DNA of 64,000 nt from Acetobacterium sp. KB-1 (GCF_003260995.1 NZ_CP030040.1:3209176-3273175), one strand, 5' to 3'. Positions 54,265 through 63,973 are shown, numbered from the stretch's first letter. The notes: a model not told the origin generated them from the sequence alone. Translations and numbers: made by a program.

Positions 54265-56481
54265 GTGAAAGTATTTTTAGAAGGACTCAACTGTGCGAAT
54301 TGTGCAGGAAAAATTGAAAAGCTGGTTGGCAAAATGCCAAATGTCAGGGAAGCGAGTATATCTCTGGCGACGGGATCATTGGTTATAGAGGAGGATGAAG
54401 GGTTCGCACGGGAAGAAACTTATGATGCTGTTGTGAAACTGGTCCACTCCCTGGAACCGCATGTGGTGGTTTCCCAAAATCGGAAACCGCTGGTAGTGCC
54501 CGAGCCCTGTAGCTGTGATGGAGATGACCATGGACACCGTCATGGTCACCATCAGGCGGAAGAATCCCAGTCTTTGGGACATTCGCATACAGGGGCTCTG
54601 GGAGATATGGATAAACGGCAGAAGTATGAACTCACCACTGCGATTGGATTATTTCTGTTAGGTTTTGTACTGCAGGCGTTTCTCCCGGCCGATCTGGAAA
54701 TGGTCAGTATTGGCGTTTTTCTGGGTGCCTACTTGCTGGCTGGTTATCGGGTTATTTTGCTGGCTTTTAGAAATATCGGACATGGTCAGATTTTTGATGA
54801 AAACTTTCTGATGACCATTGCCACATTTGGGGCTCTGGTCTTAACCGAGTGGCCGGAAGCCGCTGGCGTTATGATCTTTTTCGGTATTGGTGAATTTTTT
54901 CAGGATCGGGCCGTGGATAATGCCCGGCGGTCCATCGCCGAAACGATTAGCTTTAATGCCGTCACTGCCAATCGGGTTGGACCCGAGGGTGAGGTTGTCA
55001 TTGATGCGAAACAAGTCAAGGTGGGGGATGTTCTGGTAATCAAGCCGGGTGAAAAAATCCCTGCCGATGGAATCATTATGCAAGGGGTTTCTCATTTGGA
55101 TACCTCCCCCCTCACCGGCGAATCCTACCCCCGCAAAGTAAAAAAGGGTGATGAGATTCTTAGTGGAATGATTAACGGCAATGCGGTGCTAAAAGTTCTG
55201 GTTACCAAAGACTATGAAAATTCCACCGCCATGAAAATTATGCAGCTGATTGAAGAAGCCAGCGATAAAAAAGGTAAGACTGAAAAATTCATTACCCGCT
55301 TCTCACGTTACTATACCCCCATTGTGGTTTTTTCAGCCGTTGCCATGGCTATCATTCCGCCACTTATTATTCCCGGAGCGTCATGGGAAACCTGGTTCTA
55401 TCAGAGTCTGATCTTTCTGGTGGTCTCTTGCCCCTGTGCCCTGGTGTTATCGATACCGATCAGTTATTTCGGGGGCATTGGCCGGGCATCCAAGGAAGGC
55501 GTTTTGATAAAAGGTGGAAATTATCTGGATGTTCTTTATCAGAGTAATGTGTTTGTGTTTGACAAAACCGGAACCCTGACTCAGGGCGAATTCAAGGTGA
55601 TCAAAACCGTGTTAGCGACAGGATTTACAAAAACTGAGCTGTTGGTGGCTGCTGCAGCCGGGGAACACTATTCCAACCATCCCATCGGCAAGGCCATCAC
55701 GGCTTATGCCCAGCAGGATGTCGATGAAACCCGGTTAAAAAATTACGCTGAAATTCCCGGAAAAGGAACCCAGGTGCAGGTAGATGATCAGGTGATCCTG
55801 GCTGGAAACAGAAATCTGCTGCGAGATCATCAGATTGAGATTGCCGACAGCGATGAAGAGGGAACCCTTGTCTATATCGCCATTAATGGCAAACTGGCCG
55901 GTTACCTCGTATTAGGGGATCAGATCAAGGATAATGCCTTATCGGCTTTACAGGGGTTAAAACGACTTGGCGTAAAAAAAACAGTGATGCTCAGTGGCGA
56001 CAATGCTGGCGTTGCCAACCAGGTTGGGAAAAAACTGATGCTGGACGAGGTGATCGGCGATTGTTTGCCTCAGGACAAGGTGGCCGCATTTGAAAAAATA
56101 AAGGTCGAAAACAAGGATGGTAAAACCATTTTCGTGGGTGACGGTATGAATGATGCACCGGTTCTGGCCATGGCTGACGCCGGTATCGCAATGGGAGCTT
56201 TGGGCTCCGATGCCGCCATTGAAGCTGCGGATATCATTCTGATGAAGGATGATCCGATGGACATTACCAAAGCAGTGGATATTGCCAAATACACCAGACG
56301 GATTATGATTCAGAATATTGTGATGGCACTTGGCATTAAAATCACCGTGCTTACGCTGACCTTCTTTGGCATGGGTGAAATGTATCTGGCTATTTTTGCC
56401 GATGTAGGTGCTGCGATTTTAACCATTCTAAATACGACCCGGATTTTAAAATATCGGGGATTCTGGCAGAAGAACAGATAA
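54265..56481 (+). CDS. Zn/Cd/Pb-exporting P1B-type ATPase
   Basis: 738 residues, ZntA/CadA type. N-terminal HMA domain with GLNCANCAGKIEK (about 7-20), a His/Asp-rich stretch with CSCDGDDHGHRHGHH (about 80-115), the membrane CPC motif SCPCALVLS (about 388-396), phosphorylation site DKTGTLTQG (about 433), and GDGMNDAPVLAMADAGIAMG in the ATP domain. Pumps divalent heavy metals out. The His-rich insert probably adds metal binding. Start GTG at 54265 after GAGG. Confidence 0.93.
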   Translation: MKVFLEGLNCANCAGKIEKLVGKMPNVREASISLATGSLVIEEDEGFAREETYDAVVKLVHSLEPHVVVSQNRKPLVVPEPCSCDGDDHGHRHGHHQAEESQSLGHSHTGALGDMDKRQKYELTTAIGLFLLGFVLQAFLPADLEMVSIGVFLGAYLLAGYRVILLAFRNIGHGQIFDENFLMTIATFGALVLTEWPEAAGVMIFFGIGEFFQDRAVDNARRSIAETISFNAVTANRVGPEGEVVIDAKQVKVGDVLVIKPGEKIPADGIIMQGVSHLDTSPLTGESYPRKVKKGDEILSGMINGNAVLKVLVTKDYENSTAMKIMQLIEEASDKKGKTEKFITRFSRYYTPIVVFSAVAMAIIPPLIIPGASWETWFYQSLIFLVVSCPCALVLSIPISYFGGIGRASKEGVLIKGGNYLDVLYQSNVFVFDKTGTLTQGEFKVIKTVLATGFTKTELLVAAAAGEHYSNHPIGKAITAYAQQDVDETRLKNYAEIPGKGTQVQVDDQVILAGNRNLLRDHQIEIADSDEEGTLVYIAINGKLAGYLVLGDQIKDNALSALQGLKRLGVKKTVMLSGDNAGVANQVGKKLMLDEVIGDCLPQDKVAAFEKIKVENKDGKTIFVGDGMNDAPVLAMADAGIAMGALGSDAAIEAADIILMKDDPMDITKAVDIAKYTRRIMIQNIVMALGIKITVLTLTFFGMGEMYLAIFADVGAAILTILNTTRILKYRGFWQKNR

Positions 56482-56517
56482 ATAAGGCCAAATTAAAAAA
56501 AATAGTCGTTAAAAATT

Positions 56518-56561
56518 GAACAAAAAGGGTTGAGTGCAGTTGACCTTTTTTGTTCTTTTTT
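56518..56561 (+). terminator. Intrinsic terminator after the metal ATPase gene
   Basis: GAACAAAAAGGGT / ACCTTTTTTGTTC, one wobble pair, followed by six T. Confidence 0.85.
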
Positions 56562-56796
56562 AGATTAAGAAACTTAAAGAACCGGTTTTCTCAGATTAAG
56601 TACAATAAAGTATCGTCAAATTATTAAAAAAGCCGAAAAGAAAAAATAGTAGAATAATTTAGTTATGTAAAGAGCGGTACAAAGCGCCGTCGAATCTGCT
56701 TGAAATAGTGAATAACAAGGGTATTCGGCAGTGTCAGCATGACAGCGACTGACAAAATACTAAATGTAAAAAAAACAAGATGTTAAAAAAGTATCA

Positions 56797-56825
56797 ATGA
56801 CAAATGACTCCTTTTCGAATATAAT
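56797..56825 (+). promoter_or_regulatory. Promoter of the formate dehydrogenase gene
   Basis: -35 ATGACA (56797-56802), 17-base spacer, -10 TATAAT (56820-56825); start near 56832 with a short leader. Confidence 0.6.
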
Positions 56826-56854
56826 TGGAATTACTCAAAGAAAGGGGAAAAAAA

Positions 56855-59530
56855 ATGGTTAATTTAACAATTGATGGGAAGGCGATCAGTGCCGAACTTG
56901 GAACAACAATTTTAAAAGCAGCGAGTTCCATTGGCATTGAAATTCCAACCCTGTGTAGTTTTAAAGATTTCAGTCCGGATGGAACCTGTCGGATGTGTTT
57001 GGTTGAGGTAGTCGGTTCAAAGGAATTAGAAAAAGCCTGTTCAACTCCAGTTGCTGAAGGTATGGTGGTTTATACCGACACATTTGTAGTAAGAAACGAG
57101 CGACGTCAGGCACTAAAAGCATTGATGGTCGATCATAAATTTGATTGCATGGCTTGTTATAAATATGAGACATGTTTCTTTGTGGAAAACAATGCAAATT
57201 TAATCGACTTTGATACATACAAGGCGGTGGGAACAGAAGGGTATGCCGATCGACAAATTGATGATTCTAATCCGTTTTATTTTTATGATCCAGGTAAGTG
57301 CGTCCTATGTGGCCGCTGTATAAAAGCATGTGATCATTTACAATGCAGTCATATTTTAGCGGGATTCGATCCTGAAAAGGATAATATTATTAAAACATTC
57401 GGTGACTTGCCAAGAGGTAATACCGATTGTGTCAGTTGTGGAAATTGCATTGCTGTCTGTCCAACCGGGGCGCTGGCACCTAAAAAGTTTAAGCCGTTTG
57501 GCTACACCAAACATGTTCAAACAGTCTGTCCCTATTGTGGTGTCGGATGTACCTTGAATTTAAAAGTAGTTGATAATAAAATTACCGATGTATTCAGCAC
57601 CGAGGGAAATGTAAACGATAATTTGCTCTGTGTAAAAGGTCGTTTTGCTTATGATTTTGTTAGCAGTCCCGATCGATTGACAACGCCGTTGATTCGAAAA
57701 GATGGCGTTTTGCAAGAAGCAAGCTGGGAAGAGGCAATTTCATTAGTAGCTCAAAAGCTTAAAGAAGCGAAGCAAGAAGGTCCACAGGCAGTGGCCGGAT
57801 TGTCATCGGCACGTTGCACCAATGAAGATAATTATGTTTTCCAGAAGTTTATCAGAACGGTAGGAGAGTCAAATAACGTCGATCATTGTGCCCGCTTGTG
57901 TCATGCTTCCACAGTTGCTGGCTTGGCTAAGTCCTTTGGTAGTGGTGCCATGACCAACAGTATCGAAGAAATCGACGTTATGGACGTGATACTTGTCTCA
58001 GGTTCAAATACAACCGAGACACACCCTGTTATCGGTGCAAAAATAAAACAACGAAAAGCTCAGGGAGCAGCTTTGATTGTTGCTGAACCACGAAAGATTG
58101 AACTGGCGAATTATGCCGATGTTTATTTACAGATCAAACCAGGAACAAATGTTGCCTTATTTAATGGACTGATGCGGGCCATTTTGGATGCCGGTCTTGA
58201 AGATAAAACCTTTATTAATGAACGAACTGAAGGTTTTGAGGCATTTTTAGAATTTATGGATACGCTCACGGTCGAAAAATGCGCTGAAATATGTGGCGTT
58301 GATCCAGAGGAAATGCGAAAAGCAGGCGTTCTTTATGCAACAAAGGATCGTGGTGGAATTTTTTATTCCATGGGTGTTACGCAGTTTAGTACCGGCACGG
58401 ACGGGGTTATGTCGACTGCCAATCTGGCTATGCTGACCGGAAAAATTGGTCGCGAAGGTTGCGGCGTAAATCCGCTTCGCGGTCAGAACAATGTTCAGGG
58501 AGCTTGTGATATGGGAGCCCTGCCAGGTGATTTGCCAGGTTATCAAAAAACAGCAAACCCTGAAGCGGTTGAAAAGTTTGAAAAGGCCTGGGACGCAAAA
58601 CTGCCGCAAAACACAGGCAAAACCTTGACCGAAATTATTGACGGCGTAGGGGATAAAACGATTAAGTTTTTATATGTTATGGGTGAAAATCCGATGGTTT
58701 CAGATCCCAACACCAATCATGTCAAGGAATCTCTGGAAAATGCCAATTTCATCGTCGTTCAGGATATTTTCCTGACTGAGACCACTGAATATGCGGATGT
58801 TGTCTTACCAGCCCATGTTTATGCTGAAAAAGATGGAACATTTACAAATACAGAGCGACGTATTCAGTTGTTGAGAAAGGCCGTTGATGCCCCGGGCGTT
58901 GCTAAAAATGACTGGGAAATTATTGGGATGATAGCAAAAGAAATGGGTGCTAAGGGCTTTGATTTTAGCAGTGCTTCAGAAATTATGGAAGAAATTGCGT
59001 CAGTAACCCCAAGTTATACCGGAGTATCGCATGAACGCCTAAGTAATGGTGATCGTATTCAATGGCCGTGTTTGAGTAAGGATTCTGAAGGTGCAAAATT
59101 CCTTCATGCCGGAAAATTCACAAGAGGACTGGGTGCGTTTATGATTGCTGATTATATCCCGCCAGAAGATCAGGCTGATGACGAATACCCATTGATATTA
59201 ATGACGGGCCGAATTCTTGAACACTACCACACAAGAACCATGACAAAACGAACACCAGGAATTGAAGCGATTGCAGGCGATGCATTTGTTGAAATCAATC
59301 CGGCAAAAGCTTTGGAATATGGAATTGCAGAAGGTGATATGATTCATGTTACCTCACCTCGGGGAAGTGTTTCTGCCAAAACGCGTTTTAATGATGGGAT
59401 CATGGAGAACAATCTATTTATGCCTTTCCATTATGGTGATGGTGGAGCAAACTGCTTAACTGGTGGTGCGGTCGATCCCATTGCGAAAATTCCACCATTG
59501 AAAGTGTCAAAAGTTCGAATCACAAAATAG
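56855..59530 (+). CDS. fdhA: Formate dehydrogenase alpha subunit, cysteine form
   Basis: 891 residues, molybdenum or tungsten enzyme that interconverts CO2 and formate. Order: 2Fe-2S domain (about 1-80, PTLCSFKDFSPDGTCRMC); His/Cys 4Fe-4S (about 90-115); two 4Fe-4S ferredoxin motifs CVLCGRCIKAC and CVSCGNCIAVC (about 150-205); the cofactor domain starting CPYCGVGCTL (about 225), plus C-terminal pterin-binding part. The active-site residue in ARLCHASTVAGL is Cys (about 349), not selenocysteine. Layout matches Moorella-type FdhA. Partner diaphorase or hydrogenase subunits are not adjacent. ATG 56855 follows AAAGGGG. Confidence 0.93.
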   Translation: MVNLTIDGKAISAELGTTILKAASSIGIEIPTLCSFKDFSPDGTCRMCLVEVVGSKELEKACSTPVAEGMVVYTDTFVVRNERRQALKALMVDHKFDCMACYKYETCFFVENNANLIDFDTYKAVGTEGYADRQIDDSNPFYFYDPGKCVLCGRCIKACDHLQCSHILAGFDPEKDNIIKTFGDLPRGNTDCVSCGNCIAVCPTGALAPKKFKPFGYTKHVQTVCPYCGVGCTLNLKVVDNKITDVFSTEGNVNDNLLCVKGRFAYDFVSSPDRLTTPLIRKDGVLQEASWEEAISLVAQKLKEAKQEGPQAVAGLSSARCTNEDNYVFQKFIRTVGESNNVDHCARLCHASTVAGLAKSFGSGAMTNSIEEIDVMDVILVSGSNTTETHPVIGAKIKQRKAQGAALIVAEPRKIELANYADVYLQIKPGTNVALFNGLMRAILDAGLEDKTFINERTEGFEAFLEFMDTLTVEKCAEICGVDPEEMRKAGVLYATKDRGGIFYSMGVTQFSTGTDGVMSTANLAMLTGKIGREGCGVNPLRGQNNVQGACDMGALPGDLPGYQKTANPEAVEKFEKAWDAKLPQNTGKTLTEIIDGVGDKTIKFLYVMGENPMVSDPNTNHVKESLENANFIVVQDIFLTETTEYADVVLPAHVYAEKDGTFTNTERRIQLLRKAVDAPGVAKNDWEIIGMIAKEMGAKGFDFSSASEIMEEIASVTPSYTGVSHERLSNGDRIQWPCLSKDSEGAKFLHAGKFTRGLGAFMIADYIPPEDQADDEYPLILMTGRILEHYHTRTMTKRTPGIEAIAGDAFVEINPAKALEYGIAEGDMIHVTSPRGSVSAKTRFNDGIMENNLFMPFHYGDGGANCLTGGAVDPIAKIPPLKVSKVRITK

Positions 59531-59568
59531 AAAAAGTATTAAATAAAGCTAAAATTTTTGCAATACTG

Positions 59569-59594
59569 AAGGGGTGCGAAAGCTCCCCTTTTTT
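59569..59594 (+). terminator. Intrinsic terminator after the formate dehydrogenase gene
   Basis: AAGGGG-T-GC-GAAA-GC-T-CCCCTT: GNRA-capped hairpin followed by TTTT. Confidence 0.85.
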
Positions 59595-59670
59595 AGGTTA
59601 TTAATTTTCGCGGCAGGAATCAAAAGATTCAATAAGATGACAGGGTGCCAATTTGCACAGGAGGATGGTC

Positions 59671-60291
59671 GTGGAACGAATAAAAACTGCAGCAATCCTT
59701 GCTGGCGGACTCAGCCGGCGAATGGGATATGATAAGAAAAAATTGCGTGTGGGCGGGGAAAATATCTTACAACTGATTGTCAATCAACTGTCTGCGGACT
59801 TTGAGGATATCATTGTGATTGGCTGTACCCAGGACGATATTCCGGGTATTAAAGGTTTAAGGGGTGTCTATCCCGATGCACTGGAATTATCGGCGTCGTT
59901 AGTAGGAATTTATACAGCGCTGTTACAGTCAAAGTCTGAATATCTTTATGTCACGGCTTGTGATATGCCATTTTACAACAGTGATTATGTATCCTATATG
60001 AAAAAAATAATTGCCGAAAATCCAGACATCTCGGGTTGTGTGACGCGTTTTGAAGAATGGATTGAACCGTTTAATGCCTTTTATAAGGTGGATTTACTAC
60101 CGTCAATAAAAACATTTTTAGACACCGGAAGAAAGAGCATCTACAAATGTTTTGAAAAGGAAAAGCTATATTATATCGATGAGTCAATGGGGCGGCTTTA
60201 CAGCCCGGAATGGGAAATGTTTTGTAATCTAAACACGCCGAGAGAATTAAAAGACCATCTCAGAAATAAAAAAAGTGTTAGACGAGGTTAA
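59671..60291 (+). CDS. mobA: Molybdenum cofactor guanylyltransferase
   Basis: 206 residues. Adds GMP to molybdopterin to make the dinucleotide cofactor used by formate dehydrogenase. Signature AAILAGGLSRRMGYDKKKL at the N-terminus and TACDMPFYN (metal site) around residue 98. Start GTG at 59671 fits AGGAGG seven bases upstream; ATG 59664 overlaps that site. Lies directly behind the enzyme that needs it. Confidence 0.9.
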   Translation: MERIKTAAILAGGLSRRMGYDKKKLRVGGENILQLIVNQLSADFEDIIVIGCTQDDIPGIKGLRGVYPDALELSASLVGIYTALLQSKSEYLYVTACDMPFYNSDYVSYMKKIIAENPDISGCVTRFEEWIEPFNAFYKVDLLPSIKTFLDTGRKSIYKCFEKEKLYYIDESMGRLYSPEWEMFCNLNTPRELKDHLRNKKSVRRG

Positions 60292-60385
60292 ATTAGTACA
60301 ATCGATGTGTCGAGAAGTTAAGGTTTAGGATGGATAAGGTTTGGTCGGCACTTAAATAAAACAACAATAAATTGATAGCGTTTAC

Positions 60386-60414
60386 TTGACAATGAGTCCG
60401 TTAAGGTGTATCAT
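60386..60414 (+). promoter_or_regulatory. Strong promoter of the second corrinoid protein gene
   Basis: -35 TTGACA (60386-60391), 17-base spacer, -10 TATCAT (60409-60414). ACATGTACACACATGT (60425-60440), a doubled palindromic word just downstream, could be an operator. Confidence 0.7.
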
Positions 60415-60489
60415 ATGAATACGAACATGTACACACATGTCACACAAGTTTTTTATGAGATGATTTTTTTTCAAAGGAAGGGTATTAAA

Positions 60490-61119
60490 ATGCTGGATTT
60501 AAAGGTTTTAACGCAGGCAGTTGGAGATTTAGAAGAAGAAGATGTAATGGAATTATTAAGTGATTTCGTAGCGACAAATCCTTCAGAAGCTGAAGCACAA
60601 GAAGCAGTTGCGGCTTGTCAAGGTGGTATGGCAATTGTAGGCGATCTTTTTGAAAAAGGTGAATATTTTGTCGGCGATCTGATCTTTGCCGGAGAATTAT
60701 TAACCGAAGCAATCAATGTTTTAAAGCCCGTTCTAGGAAGTGAAGATTCGGCTGTAGCGGGCACCATCATTGTCGGAACAGTTCATGGCGATTTACATGA
60801 TATCGGGAAAAATATTTTTAAAAGTATGTCTGAAGCGGCTGGTTTTGAAGTGATTGATTTGGGAATCGATGTGGCACCAGAGATCTTTGTTGAAAAAGCC
60901 AAAGACTGCAAACCGGCAATCATCGGAATGAGCGGGGTCTTAACATTGGCCATTGACTCCATGAAAGAAACCGTGGATGCACTAAAAGCAGCGGGTGTTA
61001 ATGTTAAAGTGATTATTGGCGGAAATCCGGTCACGAAAGAATCCTGTGAGTATGTAGGTGCTGACCAGTTTACGACTAATGCCGCTGAAGGTGTAAAAAT
61101 CTGTCAGGGTTGGGTGTAA
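60490..61119 (+). CDS. Corrinoid methyl-carrier protein (MtaC/MtbC-like)
   Basis: 209 residues. Helical cap (about 1-85), then B12 domain with HGDLHDIGKNIFKSM (His ligand), MSGVLTLAIDSMKET and GGNPVTKESCEYVGAD. ATG at 60490 follows AAGGAAGGG; earlier in-frame ATGs are not supported. Monocistronic, with its own promoter and terminator, and with no methyltransferase next to it. The biased codon use (GAA, GGT, GTT) hints at strong expression. Confidence 0.9.
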   Translation: MLDLKVLTQAVGDLEEEDVMELLSDFVATNPSEAEAQEAVAACQGGMAIVGDLFEKGEYFVGDLIFAGELLTEAINVLKPVLGSEDSAVAGTIIVGTVHGDLHDIGKNIFKSMSEAAGFEVIDLGIDVAPEIFVEKAKDCKPAIIGMSGVLTLAIDSMKETVDALKAAGVNVKVIIGGNPVTKESCEYVGADQFTTNAAEGVKICQGWV

Positions 61120-61163
61120 CTCCGATAGGAATGTCGGTACAACCTAAAAATAAATAGATTATT

Positions 61164-61208
61164 AAGGATAAGTAGAAGAGCAATAGCTCGGCTTTTTATC
61201 CTTTTTTT
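61164..61208 (+). terminator. Intrinsic terminator after the second corrinoid protein gene
   Basis: AAGGATAA / TTATCCTT with inner GAGC/GCTC, followed by T run. Confidence 0.85.
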
Positions 61209-61256
61209 ATATCAAAAAGACAGCCGCTTTTATCCTAAAGCAGTAGATTTGTAGAT

Positions 61257-61292
61257 AATTGTATATACAGGTCGATATAAGTATGGTATAAT
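61257..61292 (+). promoter_or_regulatory. Operator-like palindrome over a promoter
   Basis: AATTGTATATACA (61257-61269), shared with the fhs promoter region (39168-39180), overlaps a -35 TATACA with a 17-base spacer to TATAAT (61287-61292). GTATATAC is a typical GntR/UTRA-type core. Confidence 0.4.
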
Positions 61293-61691
61293 TTCGACAA
61301 ACGATTTCAAGAGAATCGGAAAATGTTGAAGGTGGAAAACGTCTAATAATTTTTGATCCCGGCAGAAATTAGCGAAGCCATAAAAAGGGTTTCTAAAAGA
61401 ACCGGACCACAGCGCCACGATTGAAAATGTTTGTTTTGGGCATTTGTTCAGGTGCTTTTATTGGTTTTTGCACTTCAATTTTGAAGAGCAAAGGCCGCTA
61501 AACTTTAAATCGTAAAAATATAAGATTTATTTTAATTATACTATTATCAAAAAAAACAATTTAGGTTATAATTAAAAGAATTGTAGAAATTGCAGATCTG
61601 TAATTCCAGGTGTGATCATTAAGATAAGGCATGGCGACCGAACATGGCAGTGATATTAAATCTACACCTTTGAGGGAGTGAAACTTAAATT

Positions 61692-62342
61692 ATGAAACAT
61701 AGCATTGTAAGATCCATTGAAGGATTATATGAAGATCGAACCCTGGAGCTCGTTCGAATTGCTCTTCGAAAAGGGTTTAAACCGATTGATATTTTTGATT
61801 GGCTGCAAACCGGAATGGAGCGGGTGGGTAAGCTATATGAAACCAGTGACTATTTTATCGCTGATTTAATTTTTGCCGGGATTATTTTTCAGGAAGTGAT
61901 GGAACTGGAAGAGCTGAAGGAAGTTACGAAGGTAACGCCTAAAAATAAAATCGGCAGATTGCTACTTTTTTCAGTATCTGGGGATTGCCATGATATCGGT
62001 AAAAATATTTTTGGGTCATTTGCCAGAACCGCGGGATTTGAACTCATTGATTTAGGAACCGATGCTTCCCTTTATCAGGTCATCGCCGCCATTGAAACCG
62101 CCAAGCCCGATATTATCGGAATGAGCGGGATGCAACAAGAAACCATTTACGAAATGCGAGCGGTTGTTTGCGAATTGGTCAACCGGGGAATCCGTGATAA
62201 TTATCGCGTGATTATCGGCGGTGCCGTCATTGATGAAAAAGCAGCACAGATTGTCGGCGCAGATTTTGCAACCAAAGATGTAATGACCGGTGTCGAAAAA
62301 TGCAAATTGTGGATGATCGAAAAAAACGGGCAAAAAAAATAA
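61692..62342 (+). CDS. Corrinoid methyl-carrier protein (third copy)
   Basis: 216 residues; the same cap plus B12 domain, with SGDCHDIGKNIFGSF (His ligand at about residue 101), MSGMQQETIYEMRAV and GGAVIDEKAAQIVGAD. Differs markedly from the other two copies in the cap. GntR gene follows after 27 bases, as at 44334-45681. Confidence 0.9.
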   Translation: MKHSIVRSIEGLYEDRTLELVRIALRKGFKPIDIFDWLQTGMERVGKLYETSDYFIADLIFAGIIFQEVMELEELKEVTKVTPKNKIGRLLLFSVSGDCHDIGKNIFGSFARTAGFELIDLGTDASLYQVIAAIETAKPDIIGMSGMQQETIYEMRAVVCELVNRGIRDNYRVIIGGAVIDEKAAQIVGADFATKDVMTGVEKCKLWMIEKNGQKK

Positions 62343-62369
62343 TGATAAATAGACCAAGGTGGTAGAAAA

Positions 62370-63074
62370 ATGGGATCCCCCGAATATTTAAAAATAGTTG
62401 ATGCAATAAAACATAGAATAACCAGTGAAGAAATAAAACCGGGTGATGCCATACAATCAGAAAATCTTCTTTGCGAAGAGTTTAATGTCAGTCGAATGAC
62501 AGTCAGAAAAGGGCTAGCTGTTCTTGTCAATGAGGGTTATATCTACTCCATTCCGGGTAAAGGCAACTATGTTTGTGAGCCTAATCTGGATTCGTATACA
62601 CTTCATTTTGACGAAATGATGACAACTGAAAAAAAAGGCGAGGAAATCCGGCTGATTGAAGTAAATGTGGTGAAACCCAGTTATGAAGTGGGTTTCAATC
62701 TGGAAATTCCGGAAAATAAACACGTCATTGTGGTGAAACGGGTCTTTGTCAGCGATGGGGTGGTTAAGGCCTTTGATGTCAAATATATTCCTTATTATCG
62801 GGGTATTCCGATTGTCGAAAAAGAGATTCGTTATGCTACATTTCCCGAGATGGTAGCAAAAAAGAACTCCATTTTTGCGATGAGTAAAAAGCTCAAAATT
62901 CGAGCAATGGCCGCAAAAGGAGAAGTCAGTCAGGTGCTTGATATCATGGACGGTGATCCGGTTTTAGTGGTGGAACAAAAGTTACTGGATGAAAAAGATC
63001 ACCCCATTGGATGGGGACTTATGTACTTTACGGGTGATGATTCCGGGTTGGAGGCAGTTGCCTCCTTCGATTAG
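62370..63074 (+). CDS. GntR-family regulator with UTRA domain (second copy)
   Basis: 234 residues. The winged helix AIQSENLLCEEFNVSRMTVRKGLAVLVNEGYIYSIPGKGNYV is close to that of the regulator at 44977, and the UTRA domain follows (about 85-230, ending GLMYFTGDDSGLEAVASFD). Probably regulates the corrinoid/DUF1638 genes. Ligand unknown. Confidence 0.88.
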   Translation: MGSPEYLKIVDAIKHRITSEEIKPGDAIQSENLLCEEFNVSRMTVRKGLAVLVNEGYIYSIPGKGNYVCEPNLDSYTLHFDEMMTTEKKGEEIRLIEVNVVKPSYEVGFNLEIPENKHVIVVKRVFVSDGVVKAFDVKYIPYYRGIPIVEKEIRYATFPEMVAKKNSIFAMSKKLKIRAMAAKGEVSQVLDIMDGDPVLVVEQKLLDEKDHPIGWGLMYFTGDDSGLEAVASFD

Positions 63075-63096
63075 TTATGAATAACTGAGGTATAGA

Positions 63097-63792
63097 ATGA
63101 AAAAGAGTATCTTATTAATTGCATGTGGGATGATTCAGGATGAGATGAGCTTAGCGATGAAGAATACCGACATTAATTATGATACCATTTGGATGAGTGC
63201 AGAACTTCATAACAACCCGGATGTGCTAAACTTAGAACTACAAAAAGAGATCGATAACCATCAGGACTACGATATGATCCTTTTGGGTTACGGAAACTGC
63301 GGAAAAGCACTGATTGGATTGCAAAGTGACCACGCCAGGCTGGCCTTGTTACGCGCTGAAGATTGCATTCAAATGCTGCTCCACAATAAAGATAAACTCA
63401 AATCCATCCGGGGGGAAACCTATTTTATTACCAAAGGGTGGATGATGGGGAAAAAATCTTTAAAAGAAGAATATCATTATGCCATTAATAAGTATGGTCC
63501 TAAACGGGCAGAAGTGATTATGGAAATTATGTTTAAGAATTATAAAACCCTAATGATGATTGATTCCGGTGCTTATAATCTGGAGAATTGGACGCACTGC
63601 GCCAGACATTTAAGCCAGGTTCTGAAATTGGATTTTATTATCACCCAGGGGGATGTGGGACTGCTGGAAATGTTTCTTTCCCTTAACTGGGATCATCGGG
63701 TGGCGGTGATTGAAGCAGGAACTAAAGTTACCAAGGATGATTTTGGGGTGGAATGTATGGTGGCATCCTGTGCAAATACATTTAAAATGTGA
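63097..63792 (+). CDS. DUF1638 family protein
   Basis: 231 residues. LLIACGMIQDEM, ILLGYGNCGKALIGLQ and RAEDCIQMLLHNKD are typical of DUF1638, and several cysteines and histidines (DCI, HCARH, MVASCAN) may bind metal or a cofactor. The family is often found next to corrinoid proteins and methyltransferases in acetogens and methanogens. Function unknown. 22 bases after the GntR gene. Confidence 0.82.
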   Translation: MKKSILLIACGMIQDEMSLAMKNTDINYDTIWMSAELHNNPDVLNLELQKEIDNHQDYDMILLGYGNCGKALIGLQSDHARLALLRAEDCIQMLLHNKDKLKSIRGETYFITKGWMMGKKSLKEEYHYAINKYGPKRAEVIMEIMFKNYKTLMMIDSGAYNLENWTHCARHLSQVLKLDFIITQGDVGLLEMFLSLNWDHRVAVIEAGTKVTKDDFGVECMVASCANTFKM

Positions 63793-63830
63793 AAAATGCA
63801 CAGGGCTCAAAATGACGTTTATTTTCGCGG

Positions 63831-63858
63831 GAGATACTAAAAAAGTATCTCTTTTTTT
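63831..63858 (+). terminator. Intrinsic terminator after the DUF1638 gene
   Basis: GAGATACT / AGTATCTC (63831-63851) followed by seven T. Confidence 0.88.
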
Positions 63859-63973
63859 ATTGAATCTTAATAGAGAAAATAATAGCAGTCAAACACAAAT
63901 ATAGACAGATAAATTGGGAAACGGTATAATAACAAAAGGGTTTTAAATCAGTTTTTAAAAGAGAGGAAAAGCA

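Larger units (their letters stand above)
56482..56854 (+). other. Gap between the ATPase and formate dehydrogenase genes
   Basis: 373 bases. It contains the terminator at 56518-56561 and the promoter at 56797-56825; the middle (about 56570-56790) shows no gene or clear fold. Confidence 0.5.
61120..61691 (+). other. Intergenic region with promoter and operator-like site
   Basis: 572 bases without a convincing gene. It contains a terminator (61164-61208), AATTGTATATACA (61257-61269) overlapping a weak -35, -10 TATAAT (61287-61292), and then about 400 bases of leader without recognisable fold. No cobalamin riboswitch boxes were found. Confidence 0.45.

Noticed and set aside
61300-61690. Possible cobalamin riboswitch upstream of the corrinoid gene (GCGCCACGATTG)
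   Set aside because: Only a fragment resembles the B12-box; the other conserved elements are missing.
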